NCBI GenBank assembly: GCA_945901085.1
Contig: CAMDJV010000004.1
Location: forward strand, 1 to 64,000
Source: Rhodovarius crocodyli
GTDB lineage: Bacteria > Pseudomonadota > Alphaproteobacteria > Acetobacterales > Acetobacteraceae
Length of the DNA stretch: 64,000 nucleotides
Direction of reading: 5' to 3'
Shown here: positions 1-8,908 of the stretch, piece by piece
Layout: the number at the start of each line of letters is the position of its first letter
Numbering within the stretch: the stretch's first letter is position 1
Position numbers and translations under genes: made by a program
The notes under the pieces: model-generated
The model's input: only the letters and a program-made list of their open reading frames with translations
What the model was told of the DNA's origin: nothing
Database searches by the model: none

Positions 1-1755
1 GCGCCCCGCGCCACCTTCGCCGATCTGGGGCTGAGCGATGAGTTGGTCCGGGCCGTGAGCGAGGCAGGCTATCTCTACCCCACGCCGATCCAGGAACAGG
101 CCATTCCTGTCGTCCTGATGAACCGCGACGTTCTGGGCTGCGCCCAGACTGGCACGGGCAAGACGGCCAGTTTTGTGCTGCCCATGCTGGATATCCTCTC
201 CGGCTCCCGGGCCAAGGCGCGCATGCCGCGCAGCCTGATTTTGGAGCCGACGCGCGAATTGGCGCTGCAGGTGGCCGAGAATTTCGTCAAATACGGCAAA
301 TACCTCAACCTCAACCACGCGCTGCTGATTGGCGGCGAGAGCATGGATGAGCAGAAGCGGGTGCTCAATGAGGGCGTGGACGTGCTCATCGCCACCCCCG
401 GCCGGCTGCTGGATATGTTCGACCGTGGCCGGATTTTGATGGCCGATTGCAAGCTGCTGGTGATCGACGAAGCTGACCGCATGCTCGATATGGGTTTCAT
501 CCCTGATGTCGAGCGCATTGTGGGCATGTTGCCGCCGACGCGGCAGACGCTGTTCTTCTCTGCCACCATGGCGCCGGAAATTCGCCGGCTCGCGGATGCT
601 TTCCTGCAGAACCCGCGCGAGATCACCGTGTCACGGCCCGCCTCGGTCGCCACCACCATCACCTCGGGGCTTGTCTATGTGCAGCCGCATGACAAGCGCG
701 AGGCGCTGCGCCGCCTGATTCGCTCGGAGGAGGTTGGCAATGCGCTGATCTTCTGCAACCGCAAAATCGAGGTGGATATCCTCTACAAGTCGCTGAAGAA
801 GCACGGGTTCAGGGTTGGCGCGCTGCATGGTGATCTGGACCAGTCGGTGCGGTTTTCGACGCTGAACGCCTTCAAGGCGAATGAGTTGCAACTCTTGGTC
901 TGCTCGGATGTCGCAGCCCGCGGCATTGATATTGGCGGCCTCAGCCATGTGTTCAATTTTGACGTGCCCTTCCATTCGGAAGATTACGTCCACCGCATTG
1001 GCCGCACCGGCCGGGCGGGGCGCGAGGGCCGCGCCTTCTCCATCGCCACCGCCGATGATGCGCGCAATGTGGCCGGCATCGAGAAGCTGATCGGTCAGCC
1101 ATTGCCGCGCATCGTGATTGCGGGCCTCGACACCATCGCCGATGAGGAAATTGCCGAGGCGCTGACCAGGCCGCGCGGCCGTGGCCGGGGTGGTGCGGCG
1201 CGCGCCCCTGGCCGCTCGTCCGAGCGCGGTGGCCGTGGTGGCGACCGCCCGCGGGAAGAGGGCGGCCCCCGGGGCCGGCCCGAGCGGGGCGAGCGTGACC
1301 GGAGTGAACGTGACCGGGGTGAACGTGACCGGGGTGAACGCCCCGCCCGTGAGGACCGCCCCGCCCGTGAGGACCGCCCGGCCCGCGAGGACCGCCCCCG
1401 CCGCGAGGCTGCCCCCGTGGTGGCCGCCGAGGAACTGGCCGAGGCCCCGCGCCACCGCCGCGAGGATCGCCCACGCGGCCGCGAGGGCGAGCCGCGCCGC
1501 GATGACCGCGCCCGCGGCCGAGATGACCGGCCGCGCCGGCGCGATGATGATCTGGGCCCGGCAGTGCGCGGCTTTGGTGACAGCATTCCGGCCTTCATGC
1601 TGATTGCCATCCCCAAGCTCCGTCGGGACCGTGCGGCGGAGATCGAGGCGGAGCTGCTCCCGCCGCCGGCCATGGCGGCCGAGATCATCGCCGAGCCTAT
1701 GGCCGACAGCGCCGCCCCTCATGTGATGGCGCAAGCCCCCACCGAGGCCGGCTGA
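1..1755 (+). CDS. DEAD-box ATP-dependent RNA helicase (5' partial)
   Basis: An RNA helicase of the DEAD-box family, probably acting in ribosome assembly or mRNA turnover. The reading frame is open to the window edge, and codons before the first internal TTG (43) already encode the conserved phenylalanine of the Q motif, so the true start lies upstream. Visible motifs are the Q motif with PTPIQ, AQTGTGKT (Walker A), PTRELALQ, DEAD in VIDEADRMLD, SAT, and HRIGRTGRAG of the second RecA domain. The last 180 or so residues are an Arg/Gly/Asp-rich tail with tandem GERDR-type and PAREDR repeats, typical of RNA-binding tails of the RhlE-like group. It ends with a hydrophobic segment and an alanine-rich stretch. 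Confidence 0.93.
   Translation, partial: APRATFADLGLSDELVRAVSEAGYLYPTPIQEQAIPVVLMNRDVLGCAQTGTGKTASFVLPMLDILSGSRAKARMPRSLILEPTRELALQVAENFVKYGKYLNLNHALLIGGESMDEQKRVLNEGVDVLIATPGRLLDMFDRGRILMADCKLLVIDEADRMLDMGFIPDVERIVGMLPPTRQTLFFSATMAPEIRRLADAFLQNPREITVSRPASVATTITSGLVYVQPHDKREALRRLIRSEEVGNALIFCNRKIEVDILYKSLKKHGFRVGALHGDLDQSVRFSTLNAFKANELQLLVCSDVAARGIDIGGLSHVFNFDVPFHSEDYVHRIGRTGRAGREGRAFSIATADDARNVAGIEKLIGQPLPRIVIAGLDTIADEEIAEALTRPRGRGRGGAARAPGRSSERGGRGGDRPREEGGPRGRPERGERDRSERDRGERDRGERPAREDRPAREDRPAREDRPRREAAPVVAAEELAEAPRHRREDRPRGREGEPRRDDRARGRDDRPRRRDDDLGPAVRGFGDSIPAFMLIAIPKLRRDRAAEIEAELLPPPAMAAEIIAEPMADSAAPHVMAQAPTEAG
1291..1395 (+). repeat. In-frame tandem repeats in the helicase tail
   Basis: Two adjacent sets of short direct repeats lie inside the helicase gene. 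One is a 15-nt unit encoding ERDRG/S-like blocks (about 1291-1340). The other is an 18-nt unit encoding PAREDR three times (about 1341-1395). Both keep the reading frame, so they would change tail length without disrupting the gene if copy number varied. Confidence 0.75.
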
Positions 1756-1797
1756 GGCTTGCCAAGCCGGCCCCCGGGCCAAACTCAACCTTGCATC

Positions 1798-1824
1798 GCC
1801 CAGCCCCATTGCGGGAGGCTGGGC
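1798..1824 (+). terminator. Hairpin between the helicase gene and gcdH
   Basis: An 8-bp perfect inverted repeat (GCCCAGCC at 1798-1805, GGCTGGGC at 1817-1824) lies between the helicase stop and the ribosome binding site of the next gene. A second 7-bp stem (1747-1753 with 1765-1771) overlaps the helicase stop. No T-tract follows, so this may be a weak terminator or an mRNA-stabilising stem. Confidence 0.4.
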
Positions 1825-1842
1825 CATTCGGAGGATAAAGCG

Positions 1843-3033
1843 ATGAACGTCATGACGCCGGTGAAGGCGAGCTTCCAGTGGGACGACGCGCTGCTGCTCG
1901 ATGATCAGCTCTCAGAAGATGAGCGGATGATCCGCGACGCCGCCCGGGCCTTCTGCCAGGACCGGCTGATGCCGCGCGTGCTGATGGCCAATCGGCAGGA
2001 GAAATTCGACCGCGAGATCATGAATGAGTTCGGCGAGCAGGGGTTTTTGGGTGCCACGCTGGAGGGCTATGGCTGCGCTGGCGTCTCCTACGTCTCCTAT
2101 GGGCTGATGAGTCGTGAGGTTGAGCGGGTGGATAGCGGCTATCGCTCGGCCTTCTCGGTGCAATCCTCCCTGGTGATGTACCCTATCCACGCCTTTGGCT
2201 CGGAGGCGCAGAAGCAGAAATTTCTGCCCAAGCTGCGCACCGGCGAATGGGTGGGCTGCTTTGGCCTGACCGAGCCTGATGCCGGCTCCGACCCCTCCTC
2301 CATGCGCACCCGGGCGAAGAAGGTGGATGGCGGCTATCTGCTGAGTGGCTCGAAGACCTGGATCACCAATTCACCCATCGCCGATGTTTGCGTCGTCTGG
2401 GCCAAGGATGATGAGGGTATTCTGCGCGGCTTCCTGCTGGAGCGCGGCATGAAGGGGCTGGAGACGCCCAAGATCGAGGGCAAGTTCTCGCTGCGCGCCT
2501 CGGTGACCGGCATGATTATGATGGATGAGGTTTTCGTCCCCGATGAGAACCGCCTGCCTGGCGTGAAGTCGCTTGCGGGGCCCTTCTCCTGCCTCAATCG
2601 CGCACGCTATGGCATTGCCTGGGGCGCGCTGGGTGCTGCGGAATTCTGCTGGCATGCCGCGCGGGAATACACGCTCAACCGCAAAATGTTCGGCAAGCCG
2701 CTGGCGGCGACGCAGCTGATCCAGCTCAAGCTGGCCAATATGCAGACAGAGATCACGCTGGGTTTGCAGGCGGTGCTGCGGGTTGGGCGGCTGTTTGATG
2801 AGGGGCGCGTGGCGCCGGAGATGATCTCCCTCGTCAAGCGCAACAATTGCGGCAAGAGCCTCGATATCGCCCGGCTTTCGCGCGATATGCATGGCGGCAA
2901 TGGCATTGTGGATGAGTACCACGTCATTCGCCACGTGATGAATTTGGAGACCGTCAACACTTACGAGGGCACGCATGATGTGCATGCGCTCATCCTCGGC
3001 CGCGCGCAGACCGGCCTGAATGCCTTTGGTTGA
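1843..3033 (+). CDS. gcdH: Glutaryl-CoA dehydrogenase (acyl-CoA dehydrogenase family)
   Basis: An FAD enzyme that oxidatively decarboxylates glutaryl-CoA to crotonyl-CoA in lysine, tryptophan and aromatic degradation. It is about 396 residues, the normal family length. The start ATG at 1843 was chosen because GGAGG lies just upstream (1830-1834). Visible signatures include [18 protein letters not shown] near the substrate pocket, [11 protein letters not shown] (flavin/substrate loop), the second acyl-CoA dehydrogenase signature GGNGIVDEY, and the catalytic glutamate in [10 protein letters not shown]. The substrate call rests on the close match to glutaryl-CoA dehydrogenase signatures. It stands apart from other lysine-catabolism genes here. 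Confidence 0.88.
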   Translation: MNVMTPVKASFQWDDALLLDDQLSEDERMIRDAARAFCQDRLMPRVLMANRQEKFDREIMNEFGEQGFLGATLEGYGCAGVSYVSYGLMSREVERVDSGYRSAFSVQSSLVMYPIHAFGSEAQKQKFLPKLRTGEWVGCFGLTEPDAGSDPSSMRTRAKKVDGGYLLSGSKTWITNSPIADVCVVWAKDDEGILRGFLLERGMKGLETPKIEGKFSLRASVTGMIMMDEVFVPDENRLPGVKSLAGPFSCLNRARYGIAWGALGAAEFCWHAAREYTLNRKMFGKPLAATQLIQLKLANMQTEITLGLQAVLRVGRLFDEGRVAPEMISLVKRNNCGKSLDIARLSRDMHGGNGIVDEYHVIRHVMNLETVNTYEGTHDVHALILGRAQTGLNAFG

Positions 3034-3191
3034 CCCCGCCTGAGGCGGTGGAGAGGGCGATCAGCCTCGCCCTCGCCCCCGACTTTTTGCTCACCACCAC
3101 GATGACGGCGCTCAATGCCATGCTGGCCGTCATGGCGGCGATGCTGGCTTTTCTGGCGGAGACCATCATGGCCGAGCGGGGAGCGCGATGA
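3030..3191 (+). CDS. Possible small single-span membrane protein
   Basis: A 53-codon frame begins with TTG overlapping the gcdH stop (an internal GTG at 3048 is an alternative) and ends with TGA overlapping the ATG of the next gene. The product has a hydrophobic helix rich in Ala, Leu and Met (roughly residues 21-45) and ends AERGAR. Third codon positions are almost all G or C, as in neighbouring real genes. The overlaps at both ends fit translational coupling. I do not recognise a family, and no strong ribosome binding site is seen, so the call is tentative. Confidence 0.35.
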   Translation: MTPPEAVERAISLALAPDFLLTTTMTALNAMLAVMAAMLAFLAETIMAERGAR

Positions 3192-4411
3192 GCGAGACCA
3201 CCATTATTGCCATGGGCAGCGCCGGCGATGGCGTGGCCCTGGCCCCGGATGGGGCGCGGCGGCATATCCCGCGTGCGCTGCCGGGGGAGATTCTCTCGGC
3301 CGAAGGGCGGTTGCTGCGCGAAAGCCCCGAGCGGGTGGACCCGCCCTGCCCGCATTTTTCGCTCTGTGGCGCCTGTGCGCTGCAGCATTGGTCAGGAGCG
3401 GCGCAATCGGAATGGAAGCGCGGCCGGGTTGAGCATGCGCTACGCCAGGCGGGGTTTGCCGAGGCGCGCGTTACGCTCGGCCATGTCAGCCCACCGGCCG
3501 CGCGCAGGCGGGCGGATTTGTCGATTCTGCGTGCCACCGATGGCAGCCTGACCATTGGCTTTCATGGGCCCCAGGGCGTGCTGGCCATACCCGAATGCCG
3601 GGTCTTGCGCCCTGAGATCATGGCGCTGCTGCCCAGGCTGGCGGCGGCGCTGCGGCCCTTGCAGGCGCTGCGCCAGCGCGCGGATGCCGCGATCAATTTG
3701 CTCGATTCGGGGCCGGATATTCTGCTGCGGCTGGATGGCAAGCTGACGCCGGTGGATATTCAGCGCCTGGCGGATTTTGCCCGGGCCGAAGGGCTGAAGC
3801 GCATTGCCACGCGTGAGGGGGTGGCAGCACAGATTGCCTCGGTGCGCCATAATTTTGGCCGTGGCGTTGTGGCCCCCCCGCCGGGCGCCTTTTTGCAGGC
3901 CACGGTGGAGGGGGAGGCGGCGATTATTGCCGCTGTGCTGGCGGCGCTGCCGGCCAAGCTCTCGCGCGGGGCGCTGATTGCTGATCTCTTTGCCGGGCTG
4001 GGGACGCTGAGCTTTCCACTAGCCGAGCGCGCCCGGGTGCTGGCCTATGAGGGCGATCCCGAGGCGGTGGCGGCCCTCGATGCCGCGGCGCGGGCTGCCG
4101 GTGGGCGGGTGAGCGCGGCGCGAAAAGACCTCATTCGCCAGCCGCTGCTGCCGGCGGAACTGGCGAAATGCGCCGTGGTGGTGCTCGACCCGCCCTATGC
4201 CGGTGCGGCGGAGCAAGTGGCGCAGATCGCGCGTGGGCCCAAGCCGCATCTCGTCTATGTCAGTTGCAACCCGGTGGCGTTGGAGCGAGATGCCCGCACC
4301 CTGCGCGAAGCGGGCTATGTGATGACCTCGGCCACGGCGATCGATCAGTTCCTCTGGTCACCTCATATCGAGGCGGTGGTGGGTTTCGCCCCGCCCAAGC
4401 CGGGCCGCTGA
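3188..4411 (+). CDS. Class I SAM-dependent RNA m5U methyltransferase (RlmD/TrmA family)
   Basis: Methylates uridine C5 in 23S rRNA or tRNA, using S-adenosylmethionine. The N-terminal part has a TRAM-like stretch and the cysteine cluster CPHFSLCGAC of a 4Fe-4S site, with a further Cys in IPECRV as probable fourth ligand. The methyltransferase half carries DLFAGLGTLSFPL (SAM motif I), VLDPPYAG (motif IV) and the catalytic cysteine in YVSCNPVAL. The length of 407 residues is normal. Whether it targets U747/U1939 of 23S rRNA or tRNA cannot be read from the sequence. It starts at the ATG that overlaps the stop of the small upstream frame. Confidence 0.88.
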   Translation: MSETTIIAMGSAGDGVALAPDGARRHIPRALPGEILSAEGRLLRESPERVDPPCPHFSLCGACALQHWSGAAQSEWKRGRVEHALRQAGFAEARVTLGHVSPPAARRRADLSILRATDGSLTIGFHGPQGVLAIPECRVLRPEIMALLPRLAAALRPLQALRQRADAAINLLDSGPDILLRLDGKLTPVDIQRLADFARAEGLKRIATREGVAAQIASVRHNFGRGVVAPPPGAFLQATVEGEAAIIAAVLAALPAKLSRGALIADLFAGLGTLSFPLAERARVLAYEGDPEAVAALDAAARAAGGRVSAARKDLIRQPLLPAELAKCAVVVLDPPYAGAAEQVAQIARGPKPHLVYVSCNPVALERDARTLREAGYVMTSATAIDQFLWSPHIEAVVGFAPPKPGR

Positions 4412-4509
4412 TCCGCAGCGCCGGAGCGGGATATTTTGCAATGGCTTTTGACGCGGCTTTGTCGCATCACATGGCCATATCAGGCCCTGTGCCACGGAGA
4501 GGAACCTTC

Positions 4510-5490
4510 ATGACCATCGCACGACGCATCGCCCTCGCCGCCCCGGCGGTCATCATCGCGGCGGGGGGGCTTCCCGCCATGGCGCAGGCCCCTGCCGCCG
4601 CGCCTTTGGGGCAGGCGCCCGGGTTTTATCGTTTCAAGGTGGGGGCTTGGACCATCACCACGGTGCATGATGGCTTTTTTCGCCGGCCGCTGGAGGGCTT
4701 TGTGCGCAATGCGCCGATTGCCGAGGTGCAGGGGATTCTGGCCGAGAATTTCATGGCCACCGACTCGCTTTCCGTGCCTTTCACCATCACCTTCGCCCAG
4801 AAGGACGCGACCCTGGTGGTGTTTGACGCCGGCAGTGGCGTGACCCCGGCGGCTGCCACCAATGGCAAGATGATTGCCAATATGGCCGCAGCAGGCATAG
4901 ACCCTGCCCGCGTGACCCATGTGATTCAGAGCCATTTCCATGGCGACCACATCAATGGCCTGCTCAATGCCGCCAATGCCGCCGCCTTCCCCAATGCCGA
5001 GGTGATCGTGCCCGCCGCCGAATGGGCCTGGTGGACCGAAGCCGCGAATGAAAGCCGCAGCCCCGAGGGCCAGCGGCCGCAATTCGCCAATGTTCCGCGG
5101 CGTTTTGCGCCCTATCAGGGCAAGATCCGTCAGGTGGCCGCGGGGGTTGAGGTGCTGCCGGGCATCACCTCCATTGCCGCCTATGGCCATACCCCGGGGC
5201 ATACGCTGTATCGCATCGCCGACGGCAATGCGCAGATGATCTTCGTGGCCGATATCACCAATCGGCCGGAATTCATGATGCGCCGGCCGGAATGGCAGAT
5301 CATTTTTGACTTTGATGGCGATATGGCCGCAGCCACCCGCCGGAGGGTGCTGGATATGCTGGCGACGGACCGTATTCGCGTCACCGGCTATCACTTCCCC
5401 TTCCCGGCCAATGGTTATGTGGCGCGGCATGTCTCGGGTGGGGTGCAGGGCTTTATTTTTGTGCCGGGCGATTGGTCGAGCGCGGTCTGA
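4510..5490 (+). CDS. Exported MBL-fold metallo-hydrolase, copy 1
   Basis: A secreted or periplasmic metallo-beta-lactamase-fold hydrolase of 326 residues. ATG 4510 is preceded by GGAGAGGA. An earlier in-frame ATG at 4441 would add a non-signal-like leader. The N-terminus has a positively charged start, a hydrophobic core and an AMA-QA signal cleavage region. The metal-binding motif SHFHGDHINGL and a later GHTPGHT (third His) are visible, as is DITNRPE. It is followed 41 bp later by a clear paralogue, so the two arose by tandem duplication. The substrate is unknown; relatives include lactonases and other small-molecule hydrolases. Confidence 0.85.
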   Translation: MTIARRIALAAPAVIIAAGGLPAMAQAPAAAPLGQAPGFYRFKVGAWTITTVHDGFFRRPLEGFVRNAPIAEVQGILAENFMATDSLSVPFTITFAQKDATLVVFDAGSGVTPAAATNGKMIANMAAAGIDPARVTHVIQSHFHGDHINGLLNAANAAAFPNAEVIVPAAEWAWWTEAANESRSPEGQRPQFANVPRRFAPYQGKIRQVAAGVEVLPGITSIAAYGHTPGHTLYRIADGNAQMIFVADITNRPEFMMRRPEWQIIFDFDGDMAAATRRRVLDMLATDRIRVTGYHFPFPANGYVARHVSGGVQGFIFVPGDWSSAV

Positions 5491-5531
5491 TCATCAGGGC
5501 CACGGCCGGTTTTTACCTCGGAGGACACCCC

Positions 5532-6488
5532 ATGGCGCAACGACGCTTGATGATGACCACGGCGCTGGGCGCGCCGCTGCTGGCCCGCGCGGCGGTGGCT
5601 CAGCCCACGCCCGCCGCGGCGGCGCCTGCCACTGCCCCGGGCTTTTATCGCTTCAAGCTGGGGCAATTCACCGTCACCACCATCTATGACGGCTTTCGCA
5701 TCATGCCCGTGCAGGGCCTGGTGCAGAATGCGCCTTTGGAAGAGGTGCAGGCGGTGCTGGCCGAGAGCTTTCTGGGGCCGACCGATTATCGCAACATCTA
5801 TGCCGTCACCATCGTCGATACCGGGCGGGATCTGGTGGTGTTTGACACCGGCAATGGCCCGCAGGCGCCGGGGGCGACGCTGGGGCGGCTGCTGGCCACC
5901 ATGCCGGCGGCGGGGCTGGACCCGGCCAGGGTTTCCACCGTGGTGATCTCGCATTTCCATGGCGACCATATCAATGGGCTGATCACGGCCGAAGGCGGCG
6001 CCGCCTTCCCCAATGCCGAGGTGGTGGTGCCGGCGCGCGAATGGGCCTGGTGGACGGAGGCGGGCAATGAAACCCGCAGCCCGGCCCGCCAGCGGCCCAA
6101 TTTCGCCAATACTGCACGGCGCTTTGCCCCCTATCGCGGCAAAATCCGCCAATTGAACGATGGCGCCGAGGCGGTGCCTGGCATTCGCATGCATGCAGCC
6201 GAAGGGCATTCGCCCGGCCATACCATCTGGCATATCGCCGATGGGGCGGCGGAATTGGTCTATCTGGCCGATATCACCCATCGGCCGGAATTGATCGCGC
6301 GGCGGCCGGATTACGAAACCCTGTTCGATTTTGATGGCGCGGCGGGGGCTGCCACGCGCCGGCGGGTGCTGGACCGGATGGCGGCGGATCGGGTGCGGGT
6401 GACGGGGTTTCACTTTCCCTTCCCCGCCACTGGTTTCATCCTGCGCGAGGCGCAGGGCTTTCGGTTTGTGCCGGCCGATTGGGGCTGA
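5532..6488 (+). CDS. Exported MBL-fold metallo-hydrolase, copy 2
   Basis: Paralogue of the gene just upstream, sharing the mature N-terminal block PGFYRFK, the SHFHGDHINGL metal site, the PNAEVVVPAREWAWW block and GHSPGHT. ATG 5532 follows GGAGGA at a good distance. The leader has adjacent arginines and a hydrophobic stretch ending AVAQP, which could be Tat or Sec type. It is 318 residues. Copy 1 and copy 2 differ mostly in the leader and the first loop, so specificity may have diverged. The substrate is unknown. Confidence 0.85.
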   Translation: MAQRRLMMTTALGAPLLARAAVAQPTPAAAAPATAPGFYRFKLGQFTVTTIYDGFRIMPVQGLVQNAPLEEVQAVLAESFLGPTDYRNIYAVTIVDTGRDLVVFDTGNGPQAPGATLGRLLATMPAAGLDPARVSTVVISHFHGDHINGLITAEGGAAFPNAEVVVPAREWAWWTEAGNETRSPARQRPNFANTARRFAPYRGKIRQLNDGAEAVPGIRMHAAEGHSPGHTIWHIADGAAELVYLADITHRPELIARRPDYETLFDFDGAAGAATRRRVLDRMAADRVRVTGFHFPFPATGFILREAQGFRFVPADWG

Positions 6489-6507
6489 AGGCGGCGCCCC
6501 CGGCGCG

Positions 6508-7485
6508 TTATTCCGGCTTGAAGCCGGAATTGCGGATGATGGGGCCCCACATCTCCCGCTCGGCCCTGATCTGCGCGGCGAAGGCTGCGGGGCTGGCGGA
6601 GATGGTGGGGGCGAATTCCAGCCGGCCCAGCGCCTCGACCATATCGGGCCGCGCCGCCACCTGGCGGATGGCATCGAAGAGGCCCTGGACAATGGGGGCT
6701 GGGGTGCCAGCGGGCAGCAGCGCGCCGAACCATTCCTCCTGGCTCAGCGCCGGATAGCCGAGTTCGGCGAAGGTCGGCACATCGGGGTAGCGCGCCACAC
6801 GCTGCGCCGAGGAGACCGCCAGCATCCGAACGCCCTGGCCATGATGGGGCGAGACATCGCCCAACACGCCGACAAACATGTTCAGCCGATTGCCGATCAC
6901 ATCCTGGATCGCCGGCACTGCACCGCGATAGGGCACATGGGTCATCCGCACGCCAATCGCCTCGGCCAGCATCAGCCCCATGAAATGCGGCGTGGCACCA
7001 GCGGCGGGCGAGGCAAAGGGGATCTCACCCTGCTGCGCCCGGGCCCAGGCCACGAAACCGGCCAGATCGCGCGCCGGATGCGCCATGGGCACGATCAGCG
7101 CGAAGGGGAAGGAACAGACGGTGGAGACCGGGATCAGGTCGGTCAGCGCGTCATAGCGGACTTCGCGGGGGAAGATATGCGGCTGCGAGGTGAGCATCGA
7201 GGCCGGGGTCTGCAAATAGGTCGTGCCGTCCTTATCCGCATCGCGCACGTGTTCCACCGCGATGCGCCCGGCAGCGCCGACGCGGCCATCGACGATCATA
7301 TTAGGCGCGTAAACCCCGCGCAGCCGCTCGGCATAGAGCCGCGCCACCACATCCGAACTGCCACCGGCGGGAAAGCCGATGACCACGCGGCCATTGCGGC
7401 CCACGGTCTGCGCCCGCGCGGGGGCAGCCAGGCCCGCGGCCAGAATTGCACCACCCAGAAGGGTGCGACGGTCCATTGCAGCCAT
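6508..7485 (-). CDS. Bug/TctC-family tripartite tricarboxylate transporter substrate-binding protein
   Basis: A periplasmic solute-binding protein of the Bug (TctC) family, which binds carboxylated metabolites for tripartite transporters. The ATG at 7485 gives an MAAMDRRTLLGGAIL leader resembling a Tat signal, cleaved near ARAQT, and follows a GGGAGAGAA ribosome binding site. Longer upstream frames read into the intergenic region. The mature part keeps VIGFPAGGSSDVVARLYAERL, the family's ligand-loop signature, and HVPYRGAVPA. No TctA/TctB membrane genes are nearby, as is common for orphan Bug genes. The ligand is unknown, possibly related to the adjacent amidohydrolase operon, which is transcribed divergently. 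Confidence 0.88.
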   Translation of the reverse strand: MAAMDRRTLLGGAILAAGLAAPARAQTVGRNGRVVIGFPAGGSSDVVARLYAERLRGVYAPNMIVDGRVGAAGRIAVEHVRDADKDGTTYLQTPASMLTSQPHIFPREVRYDALTDLIPVSTVCSFPFALIVPMAHPARDLAGFVAWARAQQGEIPFASPAAGATPHFMGLMLAEAIGVRMTHVPYRGAVPAIQDVIGNRLNMFVGVLGDVSPHHGQGVRMLAVSSAQRVARYPDVPTFAELGYPALSQEEWFGALLPAGTPAPIVQGLFDAIRQVAARPDMVEALGRLEFAPTISASPAAFAAQIRAEREMWGPIIRNSGFKPE

Positions 7486-7568
7486 GTTTCTCTCCCTGAA
7501 TGGCGACCTGCCCTTGCAGATGGGCGCTTGAGGATTAACCTGCCACCAACAGAAAGAGGAAACCAGCC

Positions 7569-7868
7569 ATGGCACGCATCGGCATCATCGTCGAATTCCA
7601 GATGGAGGAGGCCAATCATGCTGCCTTCACCGCCATCATTTCCGAGCATGCCCGGATGACCAAGGCGGAGGAGCCGGGCTGCCAGCAATTCGATGTGCTG
7701 CAGCCGATGAAGAAGGGTGAGCCGGATCGCAGCCGGGTGATGCTGGTCGAGGTTTATGCCGATGACGCCGCCTTCAAGGCGCATGGCGAAAACCCGCGTC
7801 TGGCCCGGGTGCGCGATGCCTATGCGAGCCTGATCACCGGCCGCACGCTCAGCCTTTGCAGCATGTGA
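7569..7868 (+). CDS. Putative quinol monooxygenase, ABM domain
   Basis: A 99-residue antibiotic-biosynthesis-monooxygenase (ABM) domain protein, a small dimeric ferredoxin-like fold often annotated as quinol monooxygenase (YgiN-like). Features are the N-terminal strand GIIVEFQME, the EPGCQQFDVLQP block and VEVYADDAAFKAHGE. The ribosome binding site AGAGGAAACC precedes ATG 7569. Its TGA overlaps the ATG of the next gene (TGATG), so it leads a translationally coupled operon with two amidohydrolases and a Rieske protein. The true substrate is unknown. Confidence 0.8.
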   Translation: MARIGIIVEFQMEEANHAAFTAIISEHARMTKAEEPGCQQFDVLQPMKKGEPDRSRVMLVEVYADDAAFKAHGENPRLARVRDAYASLITGRTLSLCSM

Positions 7869-8908
7869 TGCGGGGGTTTGAAGGCGCCATCGACGCCGAT
7901 CTGCACCCCATGGTGCCGGGGCTCGATGCGCTGCGACCGCATCTTGAGCCCTTCTGGGCCGATAGCATCGACCAGCGCGGGCTGGAGGGGTTTGAGAGCC
8001 AATCCTACCCGCCCCATGCGCCGCGCACGGTGCGCGCCGATTGGCGCCCGCAGGACGGCTTTCCTGGCCTGGCCGAGATGCAGGCCTGGCTGGATCAGAC
8101 GGGTGCGGCCATTGGCATTCTCAACCCGATCTATGGCGTGCAACTGATTTTCAACGCCGATATGAACCGCGCCTTCACCCAAGGGCTGAACAATTGGGTG
8201 CGGGCGGAGTGGCTGGAACGTGACGCGAGGCTGCGGGCCTCCATCGTGCTGCCCAATGAGACCGAGCATGCGGTGGCGGAGATTGAGCGTCTCGCCCCCG
8301 ACCGGCGCTTCGTGCAGGCCATGCGCCTGGTGATGGGTGAGCTTCCGCATGGGCGGCGGACCCATTGGCCGGTCTATGCGGCGCTGGAGAAGCATGGGCT
8401 GCCGCTTTGCCTGCATGCCGGCAGCGCCTATCGCCACCCCGTGACCTCACTGGGCTGGGTCTCCTGGTATATGGAGGATGTGGCCGCCCAGCAGCAGGCA
8501 TTTCAAAGTGCTGTGGCCTCGCTGATCACCGAGGGGGTGTTTGTGCAATTCCCCGGGCTGCGGGTTGTGCTGGCCGAGAGTGGGGTGAGTTGGTTGCCGG
8601 CTTTTCTCTGGCGGATGAGCAAGGGCTGGAAGGGGGTGCGATTTGAAATCCCCTGGCAGGCCGAGCCGCCGGCCGAGACGGTGCGCCGGCATATTCGCCT
8701 CACCGCCCAGCCCTTTGATGCGCCCGATGAGGCGGCGGCGCAGTTGCTGGGCCATCTGGGCAGCCAGGAATTGTTGCTCTGGGCCAGTGATTTCCCGCAT
8801 TGGAATTATGATGGGCTGCCGAGCCTGCCTCCCGGGGTGGATCGCGAAAAATTCCTCCGCGGCAATGCGGCGGCGTTGTATCATCGTCTCGAAAGGGTGC
8901 CGGCATGA
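7868..8908 (+). CDS. Amidohydrolase family protein (amidohydrolase_2), first of a pair
   Basis: A metal-dependent TIM-barrel hydrolase of the amidohydrolase-2 type, 346 residues. The start at 7868 overlaps the preceding stop. The N-terminal DADLHP replaces the more usual HxH pair. A barrel histidine in LCLHAGS and the C-terminal WASDFPHWNYDG (Asp/His block) are typical of this branch, which includes aromatic-acid decarboxylases and lactone hydrolases. It shares an operon with a homologue and a Rieske protein, pointing to a heteromeric or sequential pathway on an aromatic or cyclic substrate, though this is inference. Confidence 0.82.
   Translation: MRGFEGAIDADLHPMVPGLDALRPHLEPFWADSIDQRGLEGFESQSYPPHAPRTVRADWRPQDGFPGLAEMQAWLDQTGAAIGILNPIYGVQLIFNADMNRAFTQGLNNWVRAEWLERDARLRASIVLPNETEHAVAEIERLAPDRRFVQAMRLVMGELPHGRRTHWPVYAALEKHGLPLCLHAGSAYRHPVTSLGWVSWYMEDVAAQQQAFQSAVASLITEGVFVQFPGLRVVLAESGVSWLPAFLWRMSKGWKGVRFEIPWQAEPPAETVRRHIRLTAQPFDAPDEAAAQLLGHLGSQELLLWASDFPHWNYDGLPSLPPGVDREKFLRGNAAALYHRLERVPA

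Noticed and set aside
1291-1395. Short regular repeats considered as a CRISPR array.
   Set aside because: They are contiguous in-frame protein-coding repeats with no spacers. No CRISPR or cas gene is seen anywhere in the window.
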